From Arenibacter certesii DSM 19833 (lineage in GTDB: Bacteria > Bacteroidota > Bacteroidia > Flavobacteriales > Flavobacteriaceae), in contig NZ_KE386914.1 of the NCBI RefSeq assembly GCF_000429545.1, forward strand, positions 158,977 through 222,976: a stretch of DNA of 64,000 nt, in the 5' to 3' direction. Below the pieces are notes generated by a model, which saw nothing but the letters and a program-made list of their open reading frames with translations, had not been told where the DNA came from and searched no databases. Positions 26,070 through 35,007 of the stretch are shown here, one piece after another. The first letter of the stretch is position 1. Each line of letters begins with the position of its first letter. A program made the translations under genes and the position numbers.

Positions 26070-27281
26070 ATGAATTTAATAGACATTCCTAATTTTATAA
26101 ATACCCACATCACTAAAAGATCAGAGAGTCTTTTCCAAAGTGATATTGAAAATAATAAAGAACTGCTAAGTCAAAAAATAGCGAGAAAATCGGTATTGGT
26201 TATTGGTGGCGCTGGAACTATTGGCTCTTCTTATATTAAAGCCATTTTAAAGTTTAAGCCCGGAAAGCTTTATGTAGTGGATACCAATGAAAACGGGCTT
26301 ACAGAACTAACACGTCAGTTAAGATCGGACGCCAATATGTTTGTTCCCGACGATTTTAGGACCTACCCTATGAATTTTGGAGACCCAGTATTTAAGAAAA
26401 TGTTTTTGGCGGAAGGTCCGTTTCATATTGTTGCCAATTTTGCCGCCCATAAACATGTACGAAGTGAGAAAGACAAATATTCTATTGAAGCCATGATAGA
26501 CAATAACGTTTTCAAGGCCAAGGAGTTTTTGGATTTGTTGGTAGACCATAAACCTGAACATTTTTTCTGTGTTTCAACTGACAAGGCTGCGAATCCAGTA
26601 AACGTTATGGGCGCCAGTAAAAAACTAATGGAAGAAGTCATTATGGCCTACAGTAAGGACCTACAGATTACAACCGCTCGTTTTGCCAATGTGGCGTTCT
26701 CAAATGGTTCTCTGTTGGCCGGGTATATAGAACGATTGTTTCAGAACCAACCTATCTCCTGCCCTTCCGATGTACAACGCTTTTTTGTATCGCCTGAAGA
26801 AAGTGGGCAGATTTGTATGTTAGCCTGTATGCTAGGGAATTCTGGGGAAATCTTTTTCCCCAAATTGGCAGCTGAAGAAATGGCTTATTTTAAAGATATT
26901 ACGATCGATTTTTTCAAAGCATCTAATCGGCCTATTGTAGAGTGCAAATCTGAGGAGGAAGCCAAACAAAAAGCCTTATCCCTGAAAGAAAATGATCCAT
27001 ATCCAGTTTATTTCTTTGATACCGACACCTCTGGCGAGAAATTATACGAAGAATTCTTTACGGATAAAGATGTGGTAGATCAGGAAACCTATTCAAGCTT
27101 AGGCGTTATTAAAAATGCCCGAAGGCTACCCCAAACAGAAATCGATAAAATTATTTTGGAGTTGAAAGATCTGATGGATTCTGGAAATCATGATAAATCG
27201 GCAATTGTAGGAATGTTGCAACAACACATCCCTGACTTTGCTCATATTGAGACGGGTAAAAGTTTAGATCAGAAAATGTAG
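26070..27281 (+). CDS. UDP-HexNAc 4,6-dehydratase-like protein (PglF/FlaA1/CapD group)
   Basis: This nucleotide-sugar dehydratase of the SDR superfamily has 403 residues, like soluble FlaA1-type enzymes rather than the long membrane-anchored PglF. The NAD motif GGAGTIGSSY begins at residue 46. FAAHKHVRSEKD is near 130, STDKAANPVNVMGASKK is near 170, and the usual catalytic Tyr is replaced by Met (M180-x3-K184), as is normal in this group. It should convert UDP-GlcNAc to the 4-keto-6-deoxy sugar that the upstream aminotransferase and acetyltransferase finish. The C-terminal 120 residues are longer than the core fold. Retaining or inverting chemistry cannot be decided from sequence. Confidence 0.8.
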   Translation: MNLIDIPNFINTHITKRSESLFQSDIENNKELLSQKIARKSVLVIGGAGTIGSSYIKAILKFKPGKLYVVDTNENGLTELTRQLRSDANMFVPDDFRTYPMNFGDPVFKKMFLAEGPFHIVANFAAHKHVRSEKDKYSIEAMIDNNVFKAKEFLDLLVDHKPEHFFCVSTDKAANPVNVMGASKKLMEEVIMAYSKDLQITTARFANVAFSNGSLLAGYIERLFQNQPISCPSDVQRFFVSPEESGQICMLACMLGNSGEIFFPKLAAEEMAYFKDITIDFFKASNRPIVECKSEEEAKQKALSLKENDPYPVYFFDTDTSGEKLYEEFFTDKDVVDQETYSSLGVIKNARRLPQTEIDKIILELKDLMDSGNHDKSAIVGMLQQHIPDFAHIETGKSLDQKM

Positions 27282-27322
27282 ATATAGGATTTAGTGGTTC
27301 AATAAAACTAATTAATTAAAAC

Positions 27323-27994
27323 ATGTACAAAGTATTCAAAAGGTTGTGTGATATTCTAGCATCTGGAATTGCACTCCTCATCTTAGCACCCTTATTAATT
27401 CCCATTATGATTGGTCTTAAGCTTACTGGCGAGGGATATATTTGGTATAAGCAGGAACGCGTGGGGTATAAAAATAAACGGTTTTTAATTTGGAAGTTCG
27501 CTACTATGCTTAAAGACAGCCCAAATATGGCTGGCGGCATTATGACGACCAAAAAAGACCCAAGAATTACTCCAATGGGCGGATTTTTAAGGAAAAGTAA
27601 AATTAATGAACTGCCACAATTAATCAATATTTTTAAAGGAGATATGAGTGTGGTAGGACCACGACCAGTAATGCCAAAAAGTTTTGATGCCTATCCTCCT
27701 GAAATTCAAGAAGTAATTTATAATGTAAAACCTGGTCTTACCGGTATAGGTTCTATTATCTTTAGAGATGAAGAATCATTGATTACTACCGTAAAAGAAA
27801 AAGGAGAGGACCCTTGGGAATTCTATAAAAACGTTATATATCCCTTTAAAGGAAAGGTAGAACTGTGGTACCAGGCCAATGAATCCTTTTGTACCGATAT
27901 TAAGATAATTTTCACAACTGCTTGGGTAATACTTAACTCTGATAGCGATGTGGTTTATAAGTGGTTTAAAGGGCTTCCAAAACGGCCGTTTTAA
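27323..27994 (+). CDS. Initiating phosphoglycosyl transferase (PglC/WcaJ C-terminal type)
   Basis: This monotopic membrane enzyme of 223 residues moves a sugar-1-phosphate from UDP-sugar to undecaprenyl phosphate, as the first step of repeat-unit synthesis. One N-terminal re-entrant hydrophobic segment (ILASGIALLILAPLLIPIMI) is followed by GEGYIWYKQERVG, the PPRITPMGG-like loop, and GDMSVVGPRPVMP. The catalytic dyad, usually Asp-Glu, reads Asn95-Glu96 (KSKINELPQL) here. The closing GLPKRPF is also typical of the family. It follows the dehydratase by 41 bases and would use the sugar made by the three preceding genes. The Asn is discussed under findings. Confidence 0.85.
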   Translation: MYKVFKRLCDILASGIALLILAPLLIPIMIGLKLTGEGYIWYKQERVGYKNKRFLIWKFATMLKDSPNMAGGIMTTKKDPRITPMGGFLRKSKINELPQLINIFKGDMSVVGPRPVMPKSFDAYPPEIQEVIYNVKPGLTGIGSIIFRDEESLITTVKEKGEDPWEFYKNVIYPFKGKVELWYQANESFCTDIKIIFTTAWVILNSDSDVVYKWFKGLPKRPF

Positions 27995-28057
27995 ATCCCT
28001 ATATTTATTGACGGTATAGTTAATATATATACTTTAAAGTTCATAGATAATTTCACT

Positions 28058-29152
28058 ATGTTAAAAATCACCATCGTTGCAGGTGCAAGGCCTAATTTTG
28101 TAAAGATCGCGCCTATCCTAAAAGCCATAGAAAAGGCAGCAGACAATGGTGAACTCATCAGTTATCGTTTGGTGCATACTGGACAGCACTATGATAAAAA
28201 AATGTCTGGTAGTTTCTTTGAGCAATTAGGTATTCCAGCTCCTCATGCTAACCTAGCATCTGGTGGTGGCACCCAAGCTGAACAGACGGCCAATATAATG
28301 GTACGTTTTGAACAGGAATTGTTGGAAAATCCCTGTGTGGTAGTTTTGGTCGTAGGAGATGTGACCTCTACGATGGCCTGTAGTATAACTGCCAAAAAAC
28401 TGAATATTCAAGTAGTGCACGTGGAAGCAGGGATACGATCATATGACCTCTCCATGCCCGAAGAAATAAACCGTATGGTGACGGATTCCATTACGGATCA
28501 TTTCTATACCACTACGGAAAGTGCCAATGAAAATCTTATAAAAGCTGGTATAGCAGAGGATCGTATCCATTTGGTAGGCAACACTATGATAGATACCCTT
28601 ATGGCCAATATGGATAAATTGATTGATCCTCAATTGGATATTGATGGATTAACTCCTGGCAATTATTTTATGCTTACCCTTCACCGACCTGCCAACGTAG
28701 ATGAAGAGCAAAAGCTAAAAGATATGATGGCTGCCATTATAGAAGGTACAGGCAACCATCCCATTATTTTCCCTGTACATCCCCGTACTGCCAAGACCCT
28801 ACAACAGTTAGTGATTGTAGATCCAAGATTGCATTATATTGAGCCCCTCTCCTATTTGGAGTTCAATTATCTGGTAAAAAATGCCAAAGCAGTAATCACA
28901 GATTCGGGGGGCATCACAGAAGAAACAACCATTATGGGTATCCCTTGCCTTACCCTCCGTGACAATACCGAAAGACCAGAAACCCTCACCCTAGGAACAA
29001 ATGAATTGGTAGGAACAGACCCAGCCAAACTCGCCCCCTACCTTGCTAAAATACTTAATGGAGAATGGAAAAAAGGGGGCACTATTCCGTATTGGGATGG
29101 CAAAACTTCAGAACGCATAGTAAAGTCGTTGCTGGAAATTTATAGGGTTTAA
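28058..29152 (+). CDS. wecB: UDP-GlcNAc 2-epimerase, non-hydrolysing (WecB-like)
   Basis: This cytosolic enzyme interconverts UDP-GlcNAc and UDP-ManNAc. The 364-residue length and motifs fit WecB/MnaA: GARPNFVKIAPI near the start, VHTGQHYDKKMSGSFF (about 45-60), GDVTSTMACSITAKKL near 108, VEAGIRSYDLSMPEEINRM near 128, HRPANVDEE near 212, and TDSGGITEETTIMGIPCLTLR near 285. It is the last gene of the operon. It could feed a ManNAc-containing repeat unit or provide UDP-ManNAc for oxidation by the first gene. No ManNAc-specific dehydrogenase separate from that gene is present. Confidence 0.88.
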   Translation: MLKITIVAGARPNFVKIAPILKAIEKAADNGELISYRLVHTGQHYDKKMSGSFFEQLGIPAPHANLASGGGTQAEQTANIMVRFEQELLENPCVVVLVVGDVTSTMACSITAKKLNIQVVHVEAGIRSYDLSMPEEINRMVTDSITDHFYTTTESANENLIKAGIAEDRIHLVGNTMIDTLMANMDKLIDPQLDIDGLTPGNYFMLTLHRPANVDEEQKLKDMMAAIIEGTGNHPIIFPVHPRTAKTLQQLVIVDPRLHYIEPLSYLEFNYLVKNAKAVITDSGGITEETTIMGIPCLTLRDNTERPETLTLGTNELVGTDPAKLAPYLAKILNGEWKKGGTIPYWDGKTSERIVKSLLEIYRV

Positions 29153-29420
29153 GGATTAGATTATTAATTTTTAGTAAAGCAGGATTGCCAGTGGTGAAAA
29201 GAAGATTCGAACACACCAAGGTTCTCGATACAAAAGTTCATTCGCTCGTCATTGGGAGTTTACCTGCTGGAGGCAGGCTTGCCTATAGAAGTAAAGAAAT
29301 TAATCAACGCTAGCTGATTTACCTGCCGATAGGCAGGCATATGATTAGATTATAAAATGTTTGAATCTGGAAACCCGAAGAGACTTAAAACCCCCATTCA
29401 CCTAAATCTATTGAAAAGAA
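29153..29420. repeat. Spacer with CCTGCC hairpins
   Basis: The spacer between the biosynthesis and export operons has two short hairpins of one family, CCTGCTGGAGGCAGG (29263-29277) and CCTGCCGATAGGCAGG (29322-29337). A related TTTACCTGCCGTAGG occurs at about 44285. No gene or clean U-tract terminator is seen. Confidence 0.55.
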
Positions 29421-29451
29421 TTGTACCATGCCTACAAAACGCTTAATTTTG
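29421..29451 (+). promoter_or_regulatory. Promoter of the wza-wzc export genes
   Basis: TTG at 29421 and TAATTTTG at 29444-29451 form a good Bacteroidota -33/-7 pair, with 20 bases between TTG and TA. The start site would be near 29457, leaving a leader of about 35 bases before wza. The export genes can therefore be expressed independently of the biosynthesis operon. Confidence 0.6.
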
Positions 29452-29491
29452 CCGATCAAGTAAATTTACATTTTTATATACCAGAACACGA

Positions 29492-30256
29492 ATGAAAAAA
29501 AGTATAACACTGTTAGGATTAGTAGTCCTAGTGCTACAATCTTGTGCTACCAAAAAAGAGATTCTATATTTTCAGGATGCGAACACTATGGGACCTCAAA
29601 ACATAACCTACGAAACTCCAAAGATTCAGCCCAATGACATACTAAATATTACCGTGAGCGCTTTGATCCCAGAGACCGCTTTACCCTATAATAAGCAGCA
29701 ACCTACTAATACCTCCTCTAATTCCATAGACCTCTTAAAATTACAGGGCTATCTTGTCTCCACAGAAGGAACAATTGTGTTCCCAGTCTTGGGCACCCTT
29801 GAGGCAGCGGATAAAACCACCGCTCAATTGGAAAAAAAATTACAACAACTCTTGGAAAAAGGCGGTCACCTTATAGAACCTACCGTTAGTGTTAGACTCC
29901 TAAATGCTAAGGTTACCGTTTTAGGAGAAGTGCAACGCCCAGGTACCTATAGTTTTACCGAGCAGCAAATAAGTTTACCACAAGCGCTAGGCTATGCCGG
30001 AGATCTAACTATTAATGGAAAACGAAATGATGTGCTGTTAATTCGTGAAGAAAATGGAATACGTACGGTAACCCAGATAGACCTCACCGAAACAGACTGG
30101 TTTAATAGTTCTTACTATTATATTAAACCGAATGATTTTATTGTGGTCAATCCAAATGCCCCCAAAGTGAAAAGTGCTGGCTTTGTGGGCAATACTGGTA
30201 CACTACTATCCGTTGTATCCGTTATTTTATCCTCCATTATATTAATTACAAGATAA
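29492..30256 (+). CDS. wza: Polysaccharide export outer-membrane lipoprotein (Wza-like)
   Basis: This outer-membrane export protein begins with a lipoprotein signal (hydrophobic stretch, then LQSC with the acylated Cys at residue 18). The 254 residues hold the poly-export domain (YETPKIQPNDILNITVSAL, about 45-63) and one SLBB-type repeat (VTVLGEVQRPGTYSFTE, about 150-166). A C-terminal hydrophobic segment (VGNTGTLLSVVSVILSSIIL) could serve as the membrane-spanning helix. It should form the exit channel for the polymer with Wzc. It is shorter than E. coli Wza, as is common in Bacteroidota. It is followed four bases later by wzc. Confidence 0.9.
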   Translation: MKKSITLLGLVVLVLQSCATKKEILYFQDANTMGPQNITYETPKIQPNDILNITVSALIPETALPYNKQQPTNTSSNSIDLLKLQGYLVSTEGTIVFPVLGTLEAADKTTAQLEKKLQQLLEKGGHLIEPTVSVRLLNAKVTVLGEVQRPGTYSFTEQQISLPQALGYAGDLTINGKRNDVLLIREENGIRTVTQIDLTETDWFNSSYYYIKPNDFIVVNPNAPKVKSAGFVGNTGTLLSVVSVILSSIILITR

Positions 30257-30260
30257 CCCC

Positions 30261-32639
30261 ATGAAAGAATCACCATATCAAGTTGAAGAGTTTGAAGTGG
30301 AAGACTCCTTCCAGTTAAAAGAGCAACTTTTAAAATATTTGGGTTATTGGCCCTGGTTCTTAGGTACTGTTATAGTTGCCTTACTTGCCGCCTTCCTATA
30401 TTTGAAATATGCTACAGTGACTTATCAATCTGTTGCCAAGATTAAAATTATAGACGAATCAAAGGAGATGAACATCGCTACCGATGCCATGTCCCTCCTT
30501 AGTGGAAAATCCCAGATTAATTTGGATAACGAGATTGAGGTTCTAAAGTCCTACCGCTTATTAGAACAGGTGGTAAAGGAATTAAACCTAGATATAAGTT
30601 ATTTTAACGTTGGTAGTATTAAATCTATTCAAAATTGGAACCCACCATTTAGTGTTAGTAAGAAAGACAGAAAAGATGATTACACTTTTAATAGTCCTTA
30701 TAATATTCAAATACTACCGAATAAAGTGAGTATTACCGATAAGAATGAGTACTCCGTATCCCTTCCGTTACAATCAACTCCAACTACGGATGATAGCCTT
30801 CCTTTTTTTATACAATTTTCGGAAAATGTCGACCTTTCCAAAATAGAAGGAAATACATATAAAGTAGCTTTTGTGACCGTTAAACAAGCTACTATGCAAC
30901 TTATGAGTACTTTGCAAGCACAGACTACCAATAAAAGTAGTGATATTATTTCTCTTTCTATGAATGGAGAGAGTGTTGCCCGATCTGAAACAATACTAAA
31001 TACGATAATTGATAAATTTAACCAAGACGGGATTTTAGACCGCCAATTGGTTTCTAAACGGACCTTAGATTTTATAGATAATAGGTTTATTTATCTCACA
31101 CATGAATTAGATTCCATTGAGGGGGATAAAAAATCCTTTAAGCAACAGAACAATCTTTCCTATATTGAGGCCGATGCCGGAATAACTATTCAAAAGAAAT
31201 CCGCTACTGAAGAGAAGGCTTTTAAATTAGAAACGCAGGTTGCCCTTTCCAAACTTTTGGCAGAAACCCTTTCTAATGAGGCAGCATATAGTCTGCTTCC
31301 TGCCGATATCGGTTTGGAAAATTCGGGGATTAATTCTTTGGTAAGTGATTACAACCAGTTGGTATTAGAGCGCGATAAGATGGTGGCCAGTGCCGGGGAA
31401 AACAACCCTACCCTATTGGTAATTAACAGTCAGCTACAACGCACCAAGCAGAACGTATTGCAAACGGTAAGGAGCTACCAGCAACAATTACAGGTTTCTA
31501 GGACGCAATTACGACAAGAACAACAACTGGCTGGTTCTTCCTTTTCTAAAATTCCTGAAAAAGAACAGCTGTTACGGGCTATTGAACGCCAACAGAGCAT
31601 TAAAGAAAATTTATTCTTGTTGCTCTTGCAAAAAAGGGAAGAGGCTGCCATTAGTCTGGCTGTTACCGCCCCCTCGCTTAAGGTAGTAGATTACGCCTTG
31701 ACTCGCAATACTCCTATTGCTCCCAAAAATACAGTTACCATGGTAGGGGCACTCCTATTAGGATTTTTACTGCCCTTCGGAATCCTGTATTTACGATTTA
31801 CACTAGATACCAAAATAAATGATCGCTCAGATTTAGAGCGTGCCAATCCGGAGATTCCTGTGTTAGCTGAAATCCCTTTCTTGGAGGAGGACAACAAGAC
31901 CTTTATTGAAGCCAATGACCGGTCTGTTTTGGCAGAATCGTTTCGGATTTTAAGCACCAATATAAATTATATGCTCCCTAAAAAGGAAAATGGCGAAGGC
32001 CAAGCCATCTACGTTACCTCTACCGTTAAGGACGAAGGAAAATCCTTGGTGGCTTTTAACCTTTCCCTAGCGTTTGCTAGCATTGGGAAGAAAGTATTAT
32101 TGGTAGGGGCAGATTTAAGGAACCCCAATATCCATCAACATTTTAATCGCCCGAAGGAATCACTTGGATTATCGGATTACCTTTACGACCCTGAAATGGA
32201 TTATACGAAGATCATCTATAAGGGCTATAAAGATATAGGGAGCCACAATGTATGTTTTAGTGGTAGCATTCCTCCTAACGCCCCGCAATTATTGTCTGGG
32301 GATGGTTTCGAGAAATTTATGAACATTGTAAAGCAGGAGTACGACTACATTATTGTAGATACCGCGCCTACCATGTTGGTCACCGATACACTATTAATTT
32401 CCCAATTTGCAGATCTTACGCTATTTGTAGCCCGTGCCGGTTATACGGATAAACGTTTATTGGAATTCTCTAAAGAATTGAACAAATCCAAGAAACTGAA
32501 GAACATGGGGTACCTACTAAACGAGGTAGGTATTAAGCGCCGTAGAGGCTATGGTTATACCTATAACTATGGCTACGGCTACGGCTACCACGAAGAAGTA
32601 CAGAAGACCGCTTCATGGTATATGCCTTGGAAGAGGTAA
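30261..32639 (+). CDS. wzc: Polysaccharide co-polymerase and tyrosine autokinase (Wzc-like)
   Basis: This 792-residue inner-membrane protein controls polymer length and export. The N-terminal Wzz domain follows a first membrane helix (about 30-50). A long periplasmic coiled region leads to a second helix near 495-512 (VTMVGALLLGFLLPFGILYL). The cytoplasmic BY-kinase has a diverged Walker A (TSTVKDEGKS, about 585-595), Walker A' LLVGADLRNP and Walker B YDYIIVDTAP. It ends in a Tyr cluster (RRRGYGYTYNYGYGYGYH) that would be autophosphorylated. The first Asp of Walker A' is Gly here, which I believe is usual in Bacteroidota. No partner phosphatase is in the window. Confidence 0.9.
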   Translation: MKESPYQVEEFEVEDSFQLKEQLLKYLGYWPWFLGTVIVALLAAFLYLKYATVTYQSVAKIKIIDESKEMNIATDAMSLLSGKSQINLDNEIEVLKSYRLLEQVVKELNLDISYFNVGSIKSIQNWNPPFSVSKKDRKDDYTFNSPYNIQILPNKVSITDKNEYSVSLPLQSTPTTDDSLPFFIQFSENVDLSKIEGNTYKVAFVTVKQATMQLMSTLQAQTTNKSSDIISLSMNGESVARSETILNTIIDKFNQDGILDRQLVSKRTLDFIDNRFIYLTHELDSIEGDKKSFKQQNNLSYIEADAGITIQKKSATEEKAFKLETQVALSKLLAETLSNEAAYSLLPADIGLENSGINSLVSDYNQLVLERDKMVASAGENNPTLLVINSQLQRTKQNVLQTVRSYQQQLQVSRTQLRQEQQLAGSSFSKIPEKEQLLRAIERQQSIKENLFLLLLQKREEAAISLAVTAPSLKVVDYALTRNTPIAPKNTVTMVGALLLGFLLPFGILYLRFTLDTKINDRSDLERANPEIPVLAEIPFLEEDNKTFIEANDRSVLAESFRILSTNINYMLPKKENGEGQAIYVTSTVKDEGKSLVAFNLSLAFASIGKKVLLVGADLRNPNIHQHFNRPKESLGLSDYLYDPEMDYTKIIYKGYKDIGSHNVCFSGSIPPNAPQLLSGDGFEKFMNIVKQEYDYIIVDTAPTMLVTDTLLISQFADLTLFVARAGYTDKRLLEFSKELNKSKKLKNMGYLLNEVGIKRRRGYGYTYNYGYGYGYHEEVQKTASWYMPWKR

Positions 32640-32644
32640 ATTTT

Positions 32645-32691
32645 AAAAAAACAAGCCCGTCATTTTTTAGGAAATGACGGGCTTGTTTTTT
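32645..32691 (+). terminator. Rho-independent terminator after wzc
   Basis: AAACAAGCCCGTCATTT (32648-32664) is the exact reverse complement of the bases at 32672-32688, with a 7-base loop and flanking A and T runs. It lies 8 bases after the wzc stop and ends the export operon. Confidence 0.9.
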
Positions 32692-32694
32692 CAG

Positions 32695-33085
32695 TAGTAA
32701 GTACAAAGTAGTTAGTAGTAAGACTAGTATTCCGTATTGAGATGGGTCCAGTAATCAGTAATCAGTAATCGGTCAACAGTGGTCAGTTTTTACAGTTAAC
32801 AGTGAGCAATGATGAATTTCTATTGAGGTAAATTCAGTAATCAGTTTTCAGTAATCGGTGGCCAGTATCCAGTTATCGCCAAAAAATGTGTGATTTCTCT
32901 CCCCATGGATCGGGACGTTGCGAAAAGCAACTTAGATCCATAATGAGTGTCGTTAGTAAACAGGTAATCATCTGTTCAATTAACAATTAGCAATGTTCGG
33001 TTTTTACTTAACTGTAATCGGTCTTATCAGTTAAAATAATCGATAAGCAATGTTCTCATTTTTAAGTAAATGGTGATCAGTAGGC
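32695..33085 (+). repeat. Heptad repeat tract with a GGATCGGGACGTTGCG block
   Basis: A 7-bp-period tract (CAGTAATCAGTAATCAGTAA near 32750) is interrupted at about 32880-32950 by the block CATGGATCGGGACGTTGCGA. That block recurs at 36.5, 36.8, 37.2, 39.6 and, diverged, 44.0 kb. Heptad units continue to about 33085. No gene is visible here. Confidence 0.7.
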
Positions 33086-33096
33086 AGTGGGTTAAA

Positions 33097-33195
33097 ATGA
33101 TATACTGGAACATGCTGCCCCCCAATTTGAAAAAGAAGATAGCTAGATTTGGGAAGCCTACGAAAAAAGGGAAGTCTACAGCTAAATTGAAATAG
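33097..33195 (+). CDS. Possible 32-aa basic peptide
   Basis: A short frame with ATG at 33097 encodes MIYWNMLPPNLKKKIARFG followed by a Lys-rich tail (KPTKKGKSTAKLK). It sits in an island of non-repeat DNA about 100 bases before wzi1. Regular codons and the strongly basic tail make it more gene-like than its surroundings. I know no family for it, and it could be chance. Confidence 0.22.
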   Translation: MIYWNMLPPNLKKKIARFGKPTKKGKSTAKLK

Positions 33196-33309
33196 TAAAC
33201 AAATCTATACATCATGAAATTTCCAAATAGAAAAAAATTAAACGTTCAATAATTCCGTAACTTAAACAATTTTAAATTTCTAATTTCAGAAGTCGGCTCA
33301 ACACTAATA

Positions 33310-34668
33310 ATGATTAAAAAATCTCCTCTTTTAATTTTCCTTTTGGGCGCATCGTTGATGCTTCATGCCCAAAGCCATTTTATTACAGAGGTTAGCCTAA
33401 AAGGGCTTCAGCCTGAGGGGAAAAATACGTTTTGGACGCATAGTAATACCAATGCATTAATAAGTCCTACTACACGGTTCTTGGGCACCATCAGTTCAGA
33501 ATATGCCAAGCAGATGGGGAATTATGGCAGACTTACTCTAGGAGGAAGTGCCTTCTATACCGTTAACCACGAACATCCGAATATAGCCGCCTTCAATCAA
33601 TATTATGGGGAGTACCAGTTCCGGAAGGTATCACTAACCCTAGGCGCTAAACAACGCCCAGAAAAACAAATGGGACTTTCCAGTGTTGGCGGTGATATTA
33701 TTTGGAGCAACAATGCTAGAGCCATCCCAGGACTAGAACTGACCACCGCTACCCCAATTAAAATTTCCAATGTACTAAGTTTGGACGCTACCTTAGGACA
33801 CTACCTTCAAAATGATGACCGCTATGTACAAAATGCACGCGTGCATTATAAGCAGGTCACTTTTAATTTTAATACCTCCCAAAATTCGGTACTGTCCGTT
33901 GGCATACACAATTATGCCCAGTGGGGAGGTATTAGTACGTCCATCGGAAAACAACCGGACAGTTTTAAGGACTATCTTAGAGTCGTGTTTGGACATTCAG
34001 GAACGAGCGAGGCATCTGTAAATGATCAAATAAATGCGCTTGGAAATCATCTAGGCTCGTACCATGTAGAATATAAATACCAGTTTAAAAACAAGGATAA
34101 GCTGCATCTTTATTACCAATCCATTTTTGAGGATACTTCCGGAAGAGAATTAGAGAATTTCCCCGATGGCGTTTGGGGCGTCTTTTGGTCTAGCCCTAAA
34201 AATAGTTTTATAAAAGGTCTTCTCTATGAATACCAACATACCCTCTCTCAAAGCGGCCTATCTCCTATTCGTGGAGGGGATAACTATTTTAGCAATAGCA
34301 TATACCGTTCTGGTTGGACGTATTTTGGCGAAGCAATAGGTACCCCCTTCATTACTCCCAATCCAAACGGGATAGGCATAATCAACAACACCTACCGCGC
34401 TCACCATGTGGGTGCTACGGGTCGTATGTTCAATTTATACTATAAAGGCAAAGCCAGCTACGTAGAGAATATGGGTCGGCACCGTACCCGTTGGAATCCC
34501 ACCCACAAAAACCTATACGTCTATGGGGACCTCACCTACTTTACTTCCCCAAGAAGTAGCTTTACCTTTATTCTCAGCGGGGATATATATTCCGCTACAA
34601 GAGACCGCCTTACCGTAGGATTTGGTTATAAGTATAGGTTTGTGAAGTTATATCCACAGTTCGAATGA
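33310..34668 (+). CDS. wzi: Wzi-like capsule assembly outer-membrane protein, copy 1
   Basis: This predicted 452-residue outer-membrane beta-barrel is of the Wzi family, which tethers or organises capsule at the cell surface. A signal peptide (SPLLIFLLGASLMLHAQ) is followed by many amphipathic strands ending in aromatic residues. Family-like stretches are IHNYAQWGG (about 200), LHLYYQSIFEDTSGRE (about 263-278) and GLLYEYQHT (about 305). The last residue is not aromatic (ends QFE). It is strongly similar to the next gene throughout, so the two are tandem paralogues. Their place after wza-wzc supports a capsule role. Confidence 0.82.
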   Translation: MIKKSPLLIFLLGASLMLHAQSHFITEVSLKGLQPEGKNTFWTHSNTNALISPTTRFLGTISSEYAKQMGNYGRLTLGGSAFYTVNHEHPNIAAFNQYYGEYQFRKVSLTLGAKQRPEKQMGLSSVGGDIIWSNNARAIPGLELTTATPIKISNVLSLDATLGHYLQNDDRYVQNARVHYKQVTFNFNTSQNSVLSVGIHNYAQWGGISTSIGKQPDSFKDYLRVVFGHSGTSEASVNDQINALGNHLGSYHVEYKYQFKNKDKLHLYYQSIFEDTSGRELENFPDGVWGVFWSSPKNSFIKGLLYEYQHTLSQSGLSPIRGGDNYFSNSIYRSGWTYFGEAIGTPFITPNPNGIGIINNTYRAHHVGATGRMFNLYYKGKASYVENMGRHRTRWNPTHKNLYVYGDLTYFTSPRSSFTFILSGDIYSATRDRLTVGFGYKYRFVKLYPQFE

Positions 34669-35007
34669 ACGATAGTGAAGAGAACTTACACAAGCAGCTC
34701 ACTCACCTATTCTTACGAGTGTAATTCCTCTACCCACAGGTACGGGGACATTTCGAAAAGCAACTTATATTGAATTGCATAAATCCTCCATTTTCAAATT
34801 AACCCATTACCAAATCTCCAAATCAACTCCCCATTGTTACATTAATATTTGTTACATTAAGCAATTGATACATTGTTACCTAAATTCAACGGTACATTAA
34901 TCTTGATTGAGTCAATTATTAACGTGATTACTCGTCCAAATAACAAAAAAGTTCTATAAATTGCACCGCTTTAAAATTTATATGAAGTCACCCCCTAATC
35001 CCTAGTC
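34669..35007 (+). repeat. Spacer with GAGAACTTACAC element and octads
   Basis: A single copy of the ACGATAGTGAAGAGAACTTA element starts near 34664 and runs through ACATTTCGAAAAGCAACTTA. Octad DNA follows (TTACATTAATATTTGTTACA). No gene is seen before wzi2. Confidence 0.65.

Noticed and set aside
29190-29240. tRNA-like GATTCGAACAC word
   Set aside because: No acceptor stem, anticodon arm or CCA-type end can be folded around it.
29452-29491. Second ops-like element in the wza leader
   Set aside because: The leader is short and AT-rich, with no GGCGG-type hairpin.
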